A DNA stretch of 64,000 nucleotides from Asaia bogorensis_B. GTDB taxonomy: Bacteria; Pseudomonadota; Alphaproteobacteria; Acetobacterales; Acetobacteraceae. Location: assembly GCF_900465315.1 (NCBI RefSeq), contig NZ_UBIX01000016.1, one strand, 5' to 3'. The translations under genes were made by a program, and so were the position numbers. The notes below the pieces were generated by a model. It was not told where the DNA came from, searched no databases, and saw only the letters and a list, made by a program, of their open reading frames with translations. Of the stretch, positions 1 through 8,779 are shown piece by piece (the first letter of the stretch is position 1; every line of letters starts with the position of its first letter).

Positions 1-1
1 C

Positions 2-277
2 GTTTCCGACATGATCTCGCAGGTTCAGGCCGCCATCAAGGCCATGACCTTCGTGACCTCCACCCTGGGCGCAAACACCAACGTCATCAACAACATGAGC
101 ACCTACGGCTCAAGCATCTCCGACAACCTCACCAACGGTATCGGCTCCCTGACCGACGCAGACATGTCCGCAGCCAGCGCCAAGCTGACATCGCTTCAGA
201 CCAAGCAGTCCCTCGCCATCAAGTCGCTTACCATCGCCAACTCACAGTCNCAGAACATCCTCTCTCTCTTCCAGTAA
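2..277 (+). CDS. Flagellin, C-terminal part (5' end outside window)
   Basis: The reading frame enters from the left edge and ends at TAA 275-277. The roughly 90 visible residues are rich in Ser, Thr, Asn and Ala and end with a heptad-like helix (ASAKLTSLQTKQSLAIKSL... then QNILSLFQ), the usual C-terminal D0 helix of flagellins, which packs in the filament core. Base 250 is an unresolved N in a TCN codon, so the residue is Ser whatever the base. Flagellar export genes lie just downstream, which supports the call. The N-terminal D0 domain and the promoter are not in the window, so the paralogue cannot be named. Confidence 0.85.
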   Translation, partial: VSDMISQVQAAIKAMTFVTSTLGANTNVINNMSTYGSSISDNLTNGIGSLTDADMSAASAKLTSLQTKQSLAIKSLTIANSQXQNILSLFQ

Positions 278-285
278 AATAAAAA

Positions 286-315
286 AGGCCCCTCGCCTCC
301 AACGGCAAGGGGCCT
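286..315 (-). terminator. Hairpin terminator between convergent genes
   Basis: A 12-bp stem with one mismatch (286-297 pairing with 304-315) closes a 6-base loop. Read on the minus strand the stem is followed by a T-rich tract (the A-run at 278-286), so it is a good intrinsic terminator for the secreted-protein gene. Read on the plus strand it lies directly after the flagellin stop codon, though without a T tract. Confidence 0.75.
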
Positions 316-340
316 GTTCATCCCATGGGTAGCTAGAGCC

Positions 341-949
341 TTACTCAACCGGACCGTTGAGTATACGCGCCGCCACGATGACCGAACCCCCTTCGGTTTC
401 AGCGCCGGTCCGGAACATCCTCCATTTTCCAAGAGAAAAAACCCACGTACCGGTAAAACTGGCCACTTGGGCATGTGGTTTACAAACGCCATCAGGTTGT
501 GATTCCTCCTGCCTGTTGCACTGCATGGCATCGGATTCCGTCAACGGAATATAGACGTTGGTATTGAGCTGCGCAGTACGGCCGTGAATCTGGATTGATC
601 CATCTATCCCGCTTTTCTGTCCCTGTTGACCATTGTTCGAAACGTCGTCAGGCGTGCCGCGTGTTATAATATCTATATATTTTGTCTCGTTATCAGAACA
701 CACCTCGATTGAGGCCGATCCGATCACCCTGTTTTTTGCTTCCTGCCCGACATAATCGACAATTGCCTGCACCTCAGCGATCCGAACAACTCCAGAGGGA
801 CAACGTATGCTGTCTCCATTCCCGGGCAACACTGTACCAGCGCAAGCCGGAGCCGACATTCCTGTTAACCCCGTCACCAGACACGGTACCGTAGCGCACA
901 AGACCGCGCGCGCAGAGAGGAACAAGCCTCGCGGTGAAACCACTTTCAT
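341..949 (-). CDS. Hypothetical secreted protein
   Basis: A protein of about 202 residues that I do not recognise. The chosen ATG at 949 gives a plausible Sec signal peptide: basic n-region (MKVVSPRG), hydrophobic core, and a small-residue cleavage region near SAPACA. The mature part has several Cys residues (IRCPSG, EVCSDN, MQCNRQ, GVCKPH), consistent with an exported disulfide-bonded protein. The frame stays open upstream to a TTG at 1024 that has a better ribosome site (GAGGAAAT), so a longer N-terminus is possible. It converges on the flagellin gene and shares the terminator between them. No function is proposed. Confidence 0.6.
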   Translation of the reverse strand: MKVVSPRGLFLSARAVLCATVPCLVTGLTGMSAPACAGTVLPGNGDSIRCPSGVVRIAEVQAIVDYVGQEAKNRVIGSASIEVCSDNETKYIDIITRGTPDDVSNNGQQGQKSGIDGSIQIHGRTAQLNTNVYIPLTESDAMQCNRQEESQPDGVCKPHAQVASFTGTWVFSLGKWRMFRTGAETEGGSVIVAARILNGPVE

Positions 950-1176
950 ATCCTTCGTGAAGGTTCGCTCGATGGTTGGGCCACGATACCCGAAAAGTCG
1001 CACAGCAGAAGCATGACACGACAAATTTCCTCAAAAAGCCCGACGCCGGAAAAGTGATGACACAGTGGGCGCGCCGATAACGCTGCCGAAAGATATTGCT
1101 GTCATGATCGGTTCACGTTACGAACGACCTTGGCAACAATCTGCCCTCCCTGCGGTAGATGATTCGGTAGAGGCTC

Positions 1177-1512
1177 ATGATCAGCGACGTCACCACCCGT
1201 AGTTTCGACGCCATGAACGCGTATGGAGAAGTTCAGCGTAGCCTGCAATCCGCAACGGGCCCGGCCAAACAAGCTGACACCTCCAGCATTGGTACCGGAA
1301 GTTTCAGTGACGCACTCAGTGGTGCGCTGCAGGATGCGGTGCATACCGGAAAAGTTGCCGAAACCCAGACCGCGGCCGGTCTCTCAGGGCATGGCGATAT
1401 GACTGAGATCGCGACATCTGTCGCTGAGGCAAAATTGACGCTGCAGACCGTAACGGCAGTTCGTGATCGCTTTGTGCAAGCCTATCAAGATGTAATGAAA
1501 ATGTCGATCTGA
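1177..1512 (+). CDS. fliE: Flagellar hook-basal body protein FliE
   Basis: A 111-residue protein with the FliE C-terminal signature: a helix ending RDRFVQAYQDVMKMSI, with MKMSI in place of the usual MRMPV. FliE is an export-gate-associated rod adaptor joining the MS ring and export apparatus to the proximal rod. An AGAGG ribosome site sits just before the ATG. It is followed at short distance by fliQ, fliR and flhB, so it probably heads an export-gate operon. The N-terminal half is variable, as usual for this family. Confidence 0.9.
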   Translation: MISDVTTRSFDAMNAYGEVQRSLQSATGPAKQADTSSIGTGSFSDALSGALQDAVHTGKVAETQTAAGLSGHGDMTEIATSVAEAKLTLQTVTAVRDRFVQAYQDVMKMSI

Positions 1513-1524
1513 ACGCAGAACGGC

Positions 1525-1800
1525 ATGCAACATACGGTAGACATTCACGAGATCCTGCAGGAATCCCTGTTCGTAGCGGTCAAGATGGGTGCCCCGTCGC
1601 TTCTCGCCTCGCTTGCAGCAGGCATCCTGATCTCGCTTTTCCAGGCAGTTACCCAGGTCAATGAAGCAACACTATCTTTTGTACCCAAATTTGTCGCTGC
1701 AATGCTTGCCCTTATGCTGACAAGCTCGTTCATTTACGCAACCTTGCATAATTATGCGATGCAGATTTTCGATCAGATGGTCATCGCTGGCGGATCATGA
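1525..1800 (+). CDS. fliQ: Flagellar export gate protein FliQ
   Basis: At 91 residues this has the standard FliQ length, with two membrane segments (about 17-38 and 50-72) and the family pattern ISLFQAVTQVNEATLSFVPK between them. FliQ, with FliP and FliR, forms the helical core of the type III flagellar export channel. It starts 12 bases after the fliE stop. The partner fliP is not in the window. Confidence 0.95.
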   Translation: MQHTVDIHEILQESLFVAVKMGAPSLLASLAAGILISLFQAVTQVNEATLSFVPKFVAAMLALMLTSSFIYATLHNYAMQIFDQMVIAGGS

Positions 1801-1853
1801 ACAGAGCAATGCCGACACTGTGGGCGTTGTTCGGAATATTGCGGAAAAGGTAG

Positions 1854-2639
1854 ATGCTGGCTCTTCCATCCCCCGATGTGGTAGCCGTCTATCTGATGAT
1901 CCTGTGCCGTGTCAGTACACTTGTCATGGTAGCGCCAGGGCTGGGTGAGTCCACATCACCCATGACAGTGCGCGCAGGTATAGCTGTCACGATCTCTTTC
2001 CTGCTTGTCCCGCTGCTGGAGCCTGTGCTCACCCCCGTGGTAACGCCAGCCCTCAAGAGCCCGGCTCTCCTGATCGTCATGATTGCTCAGGAGTTGCTTA
2101 TAGGGACTTTCATCGGATGGATGGCGCGACTGATCGCGATGTCACTCATCATCGCTATGCAGTTCATTGCAACTTTCACGGGTCTGGCGAGTGTTTTACA
2201 ACCCGACCCGGACTTGGGCGCCTCAAGTACCGCCATCAGTCATATGGCCTCTTTCCTCATCCCGGTACTTTTTCTGACGACAGGATTGTATATCCTGCCG
2301 CTCGCCGCGCTCACAGGCTCTTACAAAGTGTTCTTGCCGGGCCAATTCCCTTTTCTGAATGATATGGCGCAGGCTGCTGTCATGAGCGTATCACTGAGCT
2401 TCAGGCTTGGCCTCCAATACGCTGCTCCGTTCGTTCTTGTCGGCACCCTGTGGCCTGCGCTTCTCGGCGTACTGAACCGACTAATGCCTGCTATTCAGGT
2501 TTACGGAATTGCTATGCCTGCCCAGCTTCTGGGCGGCGTATTCCTGATCGCTCTCCTGATTCAGGTCATCACTGGTGTCTGGCAGGAACGTATGCAGGAA
2601 ACACTTCTTCAGCTTCCTGGCATCCATGCATTCCAATAA
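1854..2639 (+). CDS. fliR: Flagellar export gate protein FliR
   Basis: A 261-residue polytopic membrane protein of typical FliR length, with several hydrophobic segments and the family pattern VVAVYLMILCRVSTLVMVAPGLGE near the N-terminus. FliR caps the FliP5Q4R1 export gate. The ATG at 1854 has AAAAGG just upstream and lies 53 bases after the fliQ stop. Residues through to the C-terminus read normally with no sign of decay. Confidence 0.95.
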   Translation: MLALPSPDVVAVYLMILCRVSTLVMVAPGLGESTSPMTVRAGIAVTISFLLVPLLEPVLTPVVTPALKSPALLIVMIAQELLIGTFIGWMARLIAMSLIIAMQFIATFTGLASVLQPDPDLGASSTAISHMASFLIPVLFLTTGLYILPLAALTGSYKVFLPGQFPFLNDMAQAAVMSVSLSFRLGLQYAAPFVLVGTLWPALLGVLNRLMPAIQVYGIAMPAQLLGGVFLIALLIQVITGVWQERMQETLLQLPGIHAFQ

Positions 2640-2674
2640 CCTAGCCCACCCAACTCGTACTTCGCGCCCGGTCT

Positions 2675-3748
2675 ATGGCTGAGGAAGGAAGCAGCGAAGA
2701 TCGCACACAGGCCCCTACCCCGCGCCGCCTTGCCAAAGCAAGGGAAGAGGGAAATGTTGCCCAGTCGCGTGAAACACAGATGCTGCTCGTGCTGGGAATA
2801 TTCCTTGCGGTATTCTCAATGACCGGGGCGACTTCGGGATATCGCTTCATCACCCATATGCATGGATTGCTGGAGCACTTCTCCACCCCGATCGACGATA
2901 CAGCAACGATCGGGCGTATCGTCCATCAGGCGTTTGCTGAAGGAATCCTCCTGATCGCTCCGTTCGGTGGGGCATGCATGGCAGCTGTCATAGGTTTCGG
3001 TCTCTTCCAGACACAGTTCCTGTTCAGGCCTCAGGCGCTTGCTCCCGACCTCAAACGGCTGTCTCCTGCCGCCGGGGTCAAACGTGTGTTCAGTGCCCGA
3101 AATCTTGTCGAACTCCTCAAGAGTCTGGCAAAATTTTTAGTGTTTGGTGTTGTGCTATACAACGTAGCACGCGGGACGCTGCATATTGCCCCTGAAGCGG
3201 AGAGATGGACTATTCGTCGGCTGACACAGGAGCTCGTTTCCTGGTTTGTCTACGCCACCCTCGTTATCCTCGCTGTTCAGGTTTTAATCGCTGTACTCGA
3301 TGAATTATGGACGCGATACAGTCGCCTCCAGAAGCTACGTATGAGTCACCAGGATATAAAGGACGAGACGAAGCAGGAAGACGGTGATCCCAAGATCAAG
3401 GCCAAAAGACATCAATTGAGGATGCGTCGAGCCCGACAACGCATGCTCCAATCGGTAAAAACGGCAACCGTTGTTGTCACCAACCCCACTCATTACGCGG
3501 TAGCCCTAGCATATGAGAGCGATTCCACCGCCGCACCCAAAATCGTAGCCAAAGGCACCGACGAACTGGCGGCACGCATTCGTGCCGCAGCAGATGACGC
3601 CCGTGTGCCAATCGTCAACAACCCCCCTCTCGCACGCGGGCTCTACACATTGCCGCTTGATACCGAAATACCGCCAGAGTTTTTCAAACCGGTCGCGGCC
3701 ATCATCGCCTATGTCATCAAGTTGAAAACACCAGGGTCGAGGCGATAA
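2675..3748 (+). CDS. flhB: Flagellar export switch protein FlhB
   Basis: A 357-residue protein with an N-terminal membrane half (opening MAEEGSSEDRTQAPTPRRLAKAREEG) and a cytoplasmic C-domain. The autocleavage site NPTH is at residues 270-273, close to the E. coli position, so substrate-specificity switching from hook to filament export should work. The linker (KDETKQEDGDPKIKAKRHQ) is typical. It is the last recognisable gene of the fli block. No strong ribosome site is visible at the ATG. Confidence 0.97.
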   Translation: MAEEGSSEDRTQAPTPRRLAKAREEGNVAQSRETQMLLVLGIFLAVFSMTGATSGYRFITHMHGLLEHFSTPIDDTATIGRIVHQAFAEGILLIAPFGGACMAAVIGFGLFQTQFLFRPQALAPDLKRLSPAAGVKRVFSARNLVELLKSLAKFLVFGVVLYNVARGTLHIAPEAERWTIRRLTQELVSWFVYATLVILAVQVLIAVLDELWTRYSRLQKLRMSHQDIKDETKQEDGDPKIKAKRHQLRMRRARQRMLQSVKTATVVVTNPTHYAVALAYESDSTAAPKIVAKGTDELAARIRAAADDARVPIVNNPPLARGLYTLPLDTEIPPEFFKPVAAIIAYVIKLKTPGSRR

Positions 3749-4279
3749 ACACTGCTGTTTGCATGCGCTCGGATAGTATCAATGGTTCTTGCAATTTCTC
3801 AGGAATGTTTGCGACGCGGCTCCGCTTCCCCGCAAGGCCAATTCCTCACCGTCAATATTTTGGGAACTGCCTGATCGTCCACAGGTCGACACGGGGCACC
3901 GCTCAGACTTGGCTAATTCAGTCGATGACGGAGCGCTGACTGAACATCAGAGGGTTGAACGCCCAGCTTCTCTCATCGCAAGCAGAACGAGGCGTCAGAT
4001 GATCCTGCCCTTCTGTTCGGACGGACCGCGGCACAGGCGAGGTTCGCATATGTGATGCGAGATATCAGGATCACCCACCTATATGATAAGAGCGCTTCAG
4101 GCAGTTTACTGCCAGACCACAGACGGGCATGCACAACCGGTATCGCCCTCACCCAGATAGCCCGCGGCCTTTCGAGGGGTCAGGGATGAATGACATTCGA
4201 TATACGTCAACCACCGTGAGACCCTCCAGCCCTTCCCAGACTTGAATAGGCGATTCCACGAAGCTTTGCGAAGTACCCC
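3749..4279. other. Non-coding gap at the fli / accessory block boundary
   Basis: A stretch of 531 bases without a convincing gene. Short open frames on both strands (for example 3789-4055 plus, 4106-4300 minus) have no recognisable sequence or ribosome site. A small perfect hairpin (GGCAG-TTTA-CTGCC) lies at 4100-4113. No tRNA, att-like duplication or insertion-sequence end was found, so how the downstream accessory block was acquired is not visible. Confidence 0.5.
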
Positions 4280-5320
4280 ATGAGCAACGATTGTAATCAC
4301 CAGATGCCGAAGAGAACCCCGCCGTCAGAAAATACGCGCAGAATGGGTAAATTGCGTCGTGCCCTGATGCTGGTCCATCTTCTGTCTGAGACAGATGAGG
4401 GTCTCACGCTCGACGAAATCGCCCATCATCTTGGTGTAAACCGGCGTACCGCCGAGCGTTTACGCGATACCTTGCGAAGCGAATTCGACATAGAGGAGCG
4501 TCTCGACGACCGCTCCAAGCGCTTCTTTATCAAGGAAAGCCTGCGACGCGTCTATGTCAAACCCTTGGTGAGCGAAGTCGCGGCACTGCAGCTCGAGGCC
4601 ACTGCACTGAGCCAGGCCGGGGCTCAGCACGCCCCCCAGATTGAAAGCCTGTTAGGCAAGATAAAGTCATCATTCAATGACCGCGAACGAAGACGCGTTG
4701 CACCGGATCTTGAGGCCTTGGCACGCCTGCAACGCAGCCGGGTAATGGCCGGTCCCCTCAATGACTTTACAACAGATATCTTGACCACAATCCAATCAGC
4801 AATCCTTGCAGGATGCTGCGTCGAATTCGACTATAGCTCCGAGAGTACCCAGATTAGCCAATGGCGAAGAGTCATCCCTATGGGACTACTCTACGGGCAA
4901 ACCACTTACCTGATTGGCTGTTTCCCGAGCAAGAATAATCAACCGCTGGACGAACCTGTCTTCTACCGACTGGATCGTATGAGCAACGCCTCCCTGTCAA
5001 AGCGCCTTGGCTGCGCACCCGAGGGCTGGAATCTCGACGAGTGGTTGGCACGGAGTTTTGGCATATGGCGAGAAGAAGATTATCTGGTTATTTTGCGGGT
5101 CTCGGCCGAGGCCCGCGATCGGGCCCGAAAATGGCGGTTCCATCCCGCCCAGCATCTCATCGATGATGGTACGGAGCTTGTGGTCAGCTTCAGAACGGGA
5201 GGCCTGCAGGAACTGGCAGACCATATCTTCACCTGGCGAGGTCAGATCCGGATTGAGGCGCCCGAGGAACTGCGAAAAATCATGCGCGAACGTCTAGAGA
5301 AGGCACTCCTGTCGATTTGA
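4280..5320 (+). CDS. WYL-domain helix-turn-helix transcriptional regulator
   Basis: A 346-residue protein with an N-terminal winged helix-turn-helix (about residues 25-85; recognition region LTLDEIAHHLGVNRRTAERL) and a central WYL domain (about 178-235; TYL at 209-211 in place of WYL, followed by FYRLDRM). A C-terminal WCX-like domain comes last. WYL regulators sense ligands, often nucleic acids or nucleotides, and many control phage-defence loci. It faces the dynamin/HNH operon tail to tail. The start is uncertain because no strong ribosome site precedes 4280; Met22 (4343) would keep the whole HTH. I infer that it regulates the neighbouring operon. Confidence 0.88.
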   Translation: MSNDCNHQMPKRTPPSENTRRMGKLRRALMLVHLLSETDEGLTLDEIAHHLGVNRRTAERLRDTLRSEFDIEERLDDRSKRFFIKESLRRVYVKPLVSEVAALQLEATALSQAGAQHAPQIESLLGKIKSSFNDRERRRVAPDLEALARLQRSRVMAGPLNDFTTDILTTIQSAILAGCCVEFDYSSESTQISQWRRVIPMGLLYGQTTYLIGCFPSKNNQPLDEPVFYRLDRMSNASLSKRLGCAPEGWNLDEWLARSFGIWREEDYLVILRVSAEARDRARKWRFHPAQHLIDDGTELVVSFRTGGLQELADHIFTWRGQIRIEAPEELRKIMRERLEKALLSI

Positions 5321-5360
5321 AGGCCCAGGATTTTAGCGCCGGAGACTTCATTTCTACTTC

Positions 5361-5594
5361 CTATCTGCCCCACGAACGCAGCACCAACAATTTCATCCTG
5401 AACGGCAAAAAATCGGGGATACACTCTGTGCCGAACATCGGGGCACGGGGATCTTCTTCCGCATGCGGGGCCGTGTTTCCCCAGGCAATTTCGAGGCGGA
5501 CACGATCTACGTCCTCGCCGGTCGAGCCCGCATATGGCTGATCCAAGACCTTTCGGGCTGAAACATTGGCGCGGGCAAGAGAACCACCCCGCAT
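5361..5594 (-). pseudogene. Possible downstream remnant or extra exon-like ORF of the small membrane protein gene
   Basis: A 77-codon open frame in the same frame as the preceding small membrane protein gene, separated from it only by the TAA at 5628-5630. The stretch around GSTGEDVDRVRLEIAWGN reads like real protein, and the frame is open from directly after the TAA (GTVAEITWHFRM). No ribosome site precedes its ATG. Either the neighbouring gene was truncated by a nonsense change or this is a chance frame. The 307 bases between the WYL stop and 5628 hold nothing else I can support. Confidence 0.3.
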
Positions 5595-5627
5595 TCGAAA
5601 ATGCCAGGTAATTTCGGCAACAGTTCC

Positions 5628-6161
5628 TTACCCGGCCTGAAACCCGAAACGAAGGGGATCGAGCGCGAGAGGGCAATCATAGAGACCCTCATATTTTAAA
5701 GTATTGTTTTCCGCAGCGTTCTTCAGGACAGCACGCATGTTCAGTCTGTTCTGCGGGATAGCGTTCTCGGGCAGTATTGCCGTAAAAGCCACCACCACGT
5801 CCCAATCTTCATTTTGCGGACATGTATCTATAGGCTTGATTCCCATACGATCACACTTGTTCGCCCATAGAGCTTCGGCACCAGCCCAACGTAGCGACGC
5901 TTCAGAAAACAGTTTAGCCGCAACGCCGGTGGTCGCCCCAATATCGCGTAACCGTCTAGCCTTGACGACTGCAGCAAAACAAACCCGGACAAGTTCGGCC
6001 TTCGGCGGCGTGGAGGAGCGTTGCAAATCCCGGTTGGGTGACATGCCAATATGATCCCTGACTATCTTGACGATGACACCACCCACGATCATTACCAGCA
6101 CGCCAGCAATCACCGCCAGAACAACGCCCATATCCGCCGGGGTGGATCCTGATCCATCCAT
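5628..6161 (-). CDS. Small single-pass membrane protein, third gene of the dynamin operon
   Basis: A 177-residue protein with a short N-terminal segment, one strong transmembrane helix (about residues 10-34, GVVLAVIAGVLVMIVGGVIV) and a soluble C-terminal domain containing two Cys (NKCDRM, DTCPQN). The ATG at 6161 is preceded by AAAGGGAAA at good distance; the frame runs further upstream but would overlap the dynamin gene. It lies 40 bases after the dynamin stop, so it is probably cotranscribed. I do not recognise the family. The same frame continues past the TAA at 5628-5630, so the protein may once have been longer. Confidence 0.7.
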   Translation of the reverse strand: MDGSGSTPADMGVVLAVIAGVLVMIVGGVIVKIVRDHIGMSPNRDLQRSSTPPKAELVRVCFAAVVKARRLRDIGATTGVAAKLFSEASLRWAGAEALWANKCDRMGIKPIDTCPQNEDWDVVVAFTAILPENAIPQNRLNMRAVLKNAAENNTLKYEGLYDCPLALDPLRFGFQAG

Positions 6162-6201
6162 TCTGTTTCCCTTTTCAGCCAAACGCGAATGTCGTGTTGA
6201 A

Positions 6202-8649
6202 TCATATGTCATGTCGGACGCAATCCTGCTCATTTCTGGTCCAGCATGGAACATAAGGAGAGACATTCAGCAGTCTTCTGACCTTACTTCTATGATTACC
6301 GGCCTCGACAACATCTGCCTTATTCTTTTGATTTATCTCGTGCAAACTCTGGTCGATTGCCTGACGATAGCCATCGATACCTTTGCTTATTCTGGTTCGC
6401 AGGTTCTTGGAAAACACTTCCACGAGCGACAGAACGTATTCCTGCACGTCCTTCTGGCAGTGCGCAAAGTCCTGGCTTTTCTGGAAATCGGCGAACAAGT
6501 CGCCAAGCCCAGGAACATGAATGCCGCTGACCTGATACTCCTTCTGAACGGTCACTTCTATCCGATGACGCCAGAGAAATAAGGTACGTATCGATCTTTG
6601 ATAGAGGATCTCCTGTTCTTCTCGCGTCTCGACCTCGCTCCAACGCTCAGCCTCATTGAAGAGATTGATCTTCCTGCCCTTGAAGGACGGGAACGTTATC
6701 TCACCTTCGAAAATCGTCTTCAGCCCGGTGAAATCTTGCAATTCATCCTTGAGCGCGACGGCCCCCCGTCTCTCTATCGCAGCCAGAAGCAGGGAAGCAC
6801 ACTCACGAAAAGCAATGACTGCACGATCTCCACTCCAGTTTGCGGAAAGCGGGATGACATAGCTTGCAATCTCGGACAGCTGCTCTGCAAATGCCTGAAG
6901 CGCCTTTTCCACCGCCTGAGCCTCTGCGCCATCATTGAATCGGCCGCCCGCGTAACAGACACGCCCGTACGGCGATGCGCGAAGGGCAACGATTGAGTCA
7001 GTGAATTCTGAAAGGGCCGGTGCCGCCGTCATCAGAGGAGAGATGACGGGTGTCTCTCCCATCAGGACGGCCTCCGTGTAGTCAGCCAATTCCCTAAAAG
7101 GACGAGTGAAGGCGCCTTCGTAGATATCCTTGATCGGCATTGTTAGCCGGAGTTCGCTCCCGGCCCGTTTTTCAATCTCCTCAAGAACCATGCCCAGAGT
7201 AAAGCCAGTCTCCTTGCCTCTCTCCGGCCCAGACTGAACCTGCTCTATCTTCCTAAGTACCGAAATCGTCTCATCGGCTTCCTGCGAGAGAACTTGCTCA
7301 ATCACTGAGAGGCGTTGTTTGAGGTCAGCCGCCTCATTTTCGGACCGAAGCGTCCAGGCCTGTAGCAATTGATCCAGATCGACCAGCAATTCACGGGCAC
7401 GCTCTGTAACGTCGTTCATGGGCCCAGCCAGAGCGATCTCCGGGAGGTTCGCTGCTATGTGCTTGCCAAGCCTCTTTTCGAAGTCAATCGCATGGGAATA
7501 CCGCAAGGTATCCTCAATCAGATGCCGGCGTTGATCATCCTTGAGCGTATCCAGCTTGCGTGGATAATCATCCCAGTATTCGGAGGGAAATATGGCCTTG
7601 AACCCGGCCTCTACCTTGCTGAAAAGGCTGCTCTGCAGGTTTTTGTCCGACCATGCGCTCGCAGCACTCGTAGCGAGGAGCGCAGGTAGTGAGCAGATGG
7701 TTCCCACGTCAATCTGCTCAATCACATCCGCCTCTTCCGGAAGCTCTGCCTTAAGGCCGCAACGCAGCTGATCCGTTACAAATGACTTGAAGCGGGCAAG
7801 ACTGGCTGTCGGATCGCTATCGCTTCTCGAGAAAGCATCGATACGATTGAGAAGAAAAAGCATGCGTCCCAGTACGGCTGACGTCTTGCGCATGGACGTG
7901 ACCTGGCTGACGACCTGATTCAGCAATTCCCGTTGTTTCTTGTCATCAGTCTCTTCGGCATTATAAGCGACGAGACAAAGGGCATGCGTGATGTTCTCAC
8001 GGATAACAGGGCCGTTGCGTTCATCATTCATGGCTTTCAGGCCCGGCAAATCGAGAATGGTTATCCTCGTCTCCTCAGGCAGGCCGAAATGCCGCTTCAT
8101 CAGAGCAATACGAATGGGCCAGTCAATCTCGAAATGAAGCGCGCCCAGCGACGGGTCTGTCCGCTCAGCCTCACGAAATGCGTCCATTGTCTCTTCGAGA
8201 CGGCGTCGCATCTCTTCCGCATCCAGATTATCCCACTCTCCGGTTTCCCAGGTAGCGCCACGTGTGGACATAATCCTGAGCGTATGCCTATGCGGAGAAT
8301 GCCGGATCTTCACCAGACCCGCACTCATTTCCTGCACGGCAGACGGCAGGATGCTGTCGCCAATCAGGAAATTTGCAAGCGTACTTTTGCCAGAGCTCGT
8401 TGTGCCCGTTGTCGCAATAACCAGTTCCGGCGACCGGGCATTCTCGAGAAGAGTCTGAAAAGCATTATCAAGCGCTTCGCGCTTTCGCGCCAGGCTCTCA
8501 CGCCTCGATGGATCGAGCTCGGCAGCAAACGCGCTTTCGATATCCTGTGTGACAGCTGATATGTCCCTGACGCGCTGCTGCCAGTGCGTGGCGCAATCCT
8601 TGAACAGGTCTCTGAGATCGGGTGTTGGAGAGCTTTTTATTTCGTTCAT
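6202..8649 (-). CDS. Dynamin-like large GTPase
   Basis: An 815-residue protein with an N-terminal helical segment and then a GTPase domain. G1 is GTTSSGKST at 82-90, G3 is DLPG at 200-203, and G4 is NRID at 268-271 where NKxD is usual. A long, mostly helical C-terminal region (about 400-800) follows, as in bacterial dynamin-like proteins, which bind and remodel membranes. No clear transmembrane helix was seen. A good ribosome site (AGAGGAAAA) precedes the ATG at 8649. It sits between the HNH-motif membrane protein (130 bases upstream) and a small membrane protein, so an operon is likely. It has no recognisable similarity to fzo-type mitofusins beyond the GTPase motifs. The cellular role is unknown; defence is an inference from context. 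Confidence 0.85.
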   Translation of the reverse strand: MNEIKSSPTPDLRDLFKDCATHWQQRVRDISAVTQDIESAFAAELDPSRRESLARKREALDNAFQTLLENARSPELVIATTGTTSSGKSTLANFLIGDSILPSAVQEMSAGLVKIRHSPHRHTLRIMSTRGATWETGEWDNLDAEEMRRRLEETMDAFREAERTDPSLGALHFEIDWPIRIALMKRHFGLPEETRITILDLPGLKAMNDERNGPVIRENITHALCLVAYNAEETDDKKQRELLNQVVSQVTSMRKTSAVLGRMLFLLNRIDAFSRSDSDPTASLARFKSFVTDQLRCGLKAELPEEADVIEQIDVGTICSLPALLATSAASAWSDKNLQSSLFSKVEAGFKAIFPSEYWDDYPRKLDTLKDDQRRHLIEDTLRYSHAIDFEKRLGKHIAANLPEIALAGPMNDVTERARELLVDLDQLLQAWTLRSENEAADLKQRLSVIEQVLSQEADETISVLRKIEQVQSGPERGKETGFTLGMVLEEIEKRAGSELRLTMPIKDIYEGAFTRPFRELADYTEAVLMGETPVISPLMTAAPALSEFTDSIVALRASPYGRVCYAGGRFNDGAEAQAVEKALQAFAEQLSEIASYVIPLSANWSGDRAVIAFRECASLLLAAIERRGAVALKDELQDFTGLKTIFEGEITFPSFKGRKINLFNEAERWSEVETREEQEILYQRSIRTLFLWRHRIEVTVQKEYQVSGIHVPGLGDLFADFQKSQDFAHCQKDVQEYVLSLVEVFSKNLRTRISKGIDGYRQAIDQSLHEINQKNKADVVEAGNHRSKVRRLLNVSPYVPCWTRNEQDCVRHDI

Positions 8650-8779
8650 TTCGTAATTTTCCTCTCTGACATATTTTCACGCGGCAGGATCGTTTCTGCA
8701 CACAGGTGCGGCGGGCCATCACTCCCAACGCCCTCCTATGCGACAGGAAACAATCGCGGAGCCGCTCGATTTCCGGGCG

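Noticed and set aside
250..250. Ambiguous base N in the flagellin gene
   Set aside because: It falls at a third codon position of a Ser codon (TCN) and changes nothing; a sequencing ambiguity, not biology.
1049..1080. Sigma-28-like promoter upstream of fliE (exact GCCGATAA at 1073-1080)
   Set aside because: The matching -35 element (TAAAGTTT) is not present at the right spacing, and fliE is not usually a late-class gene.
3789..4055. 88-codon open frame downstream of flhB
   Set aside because: No recognisable sequence, no ribosome site and biased composition; treated as non-coding.
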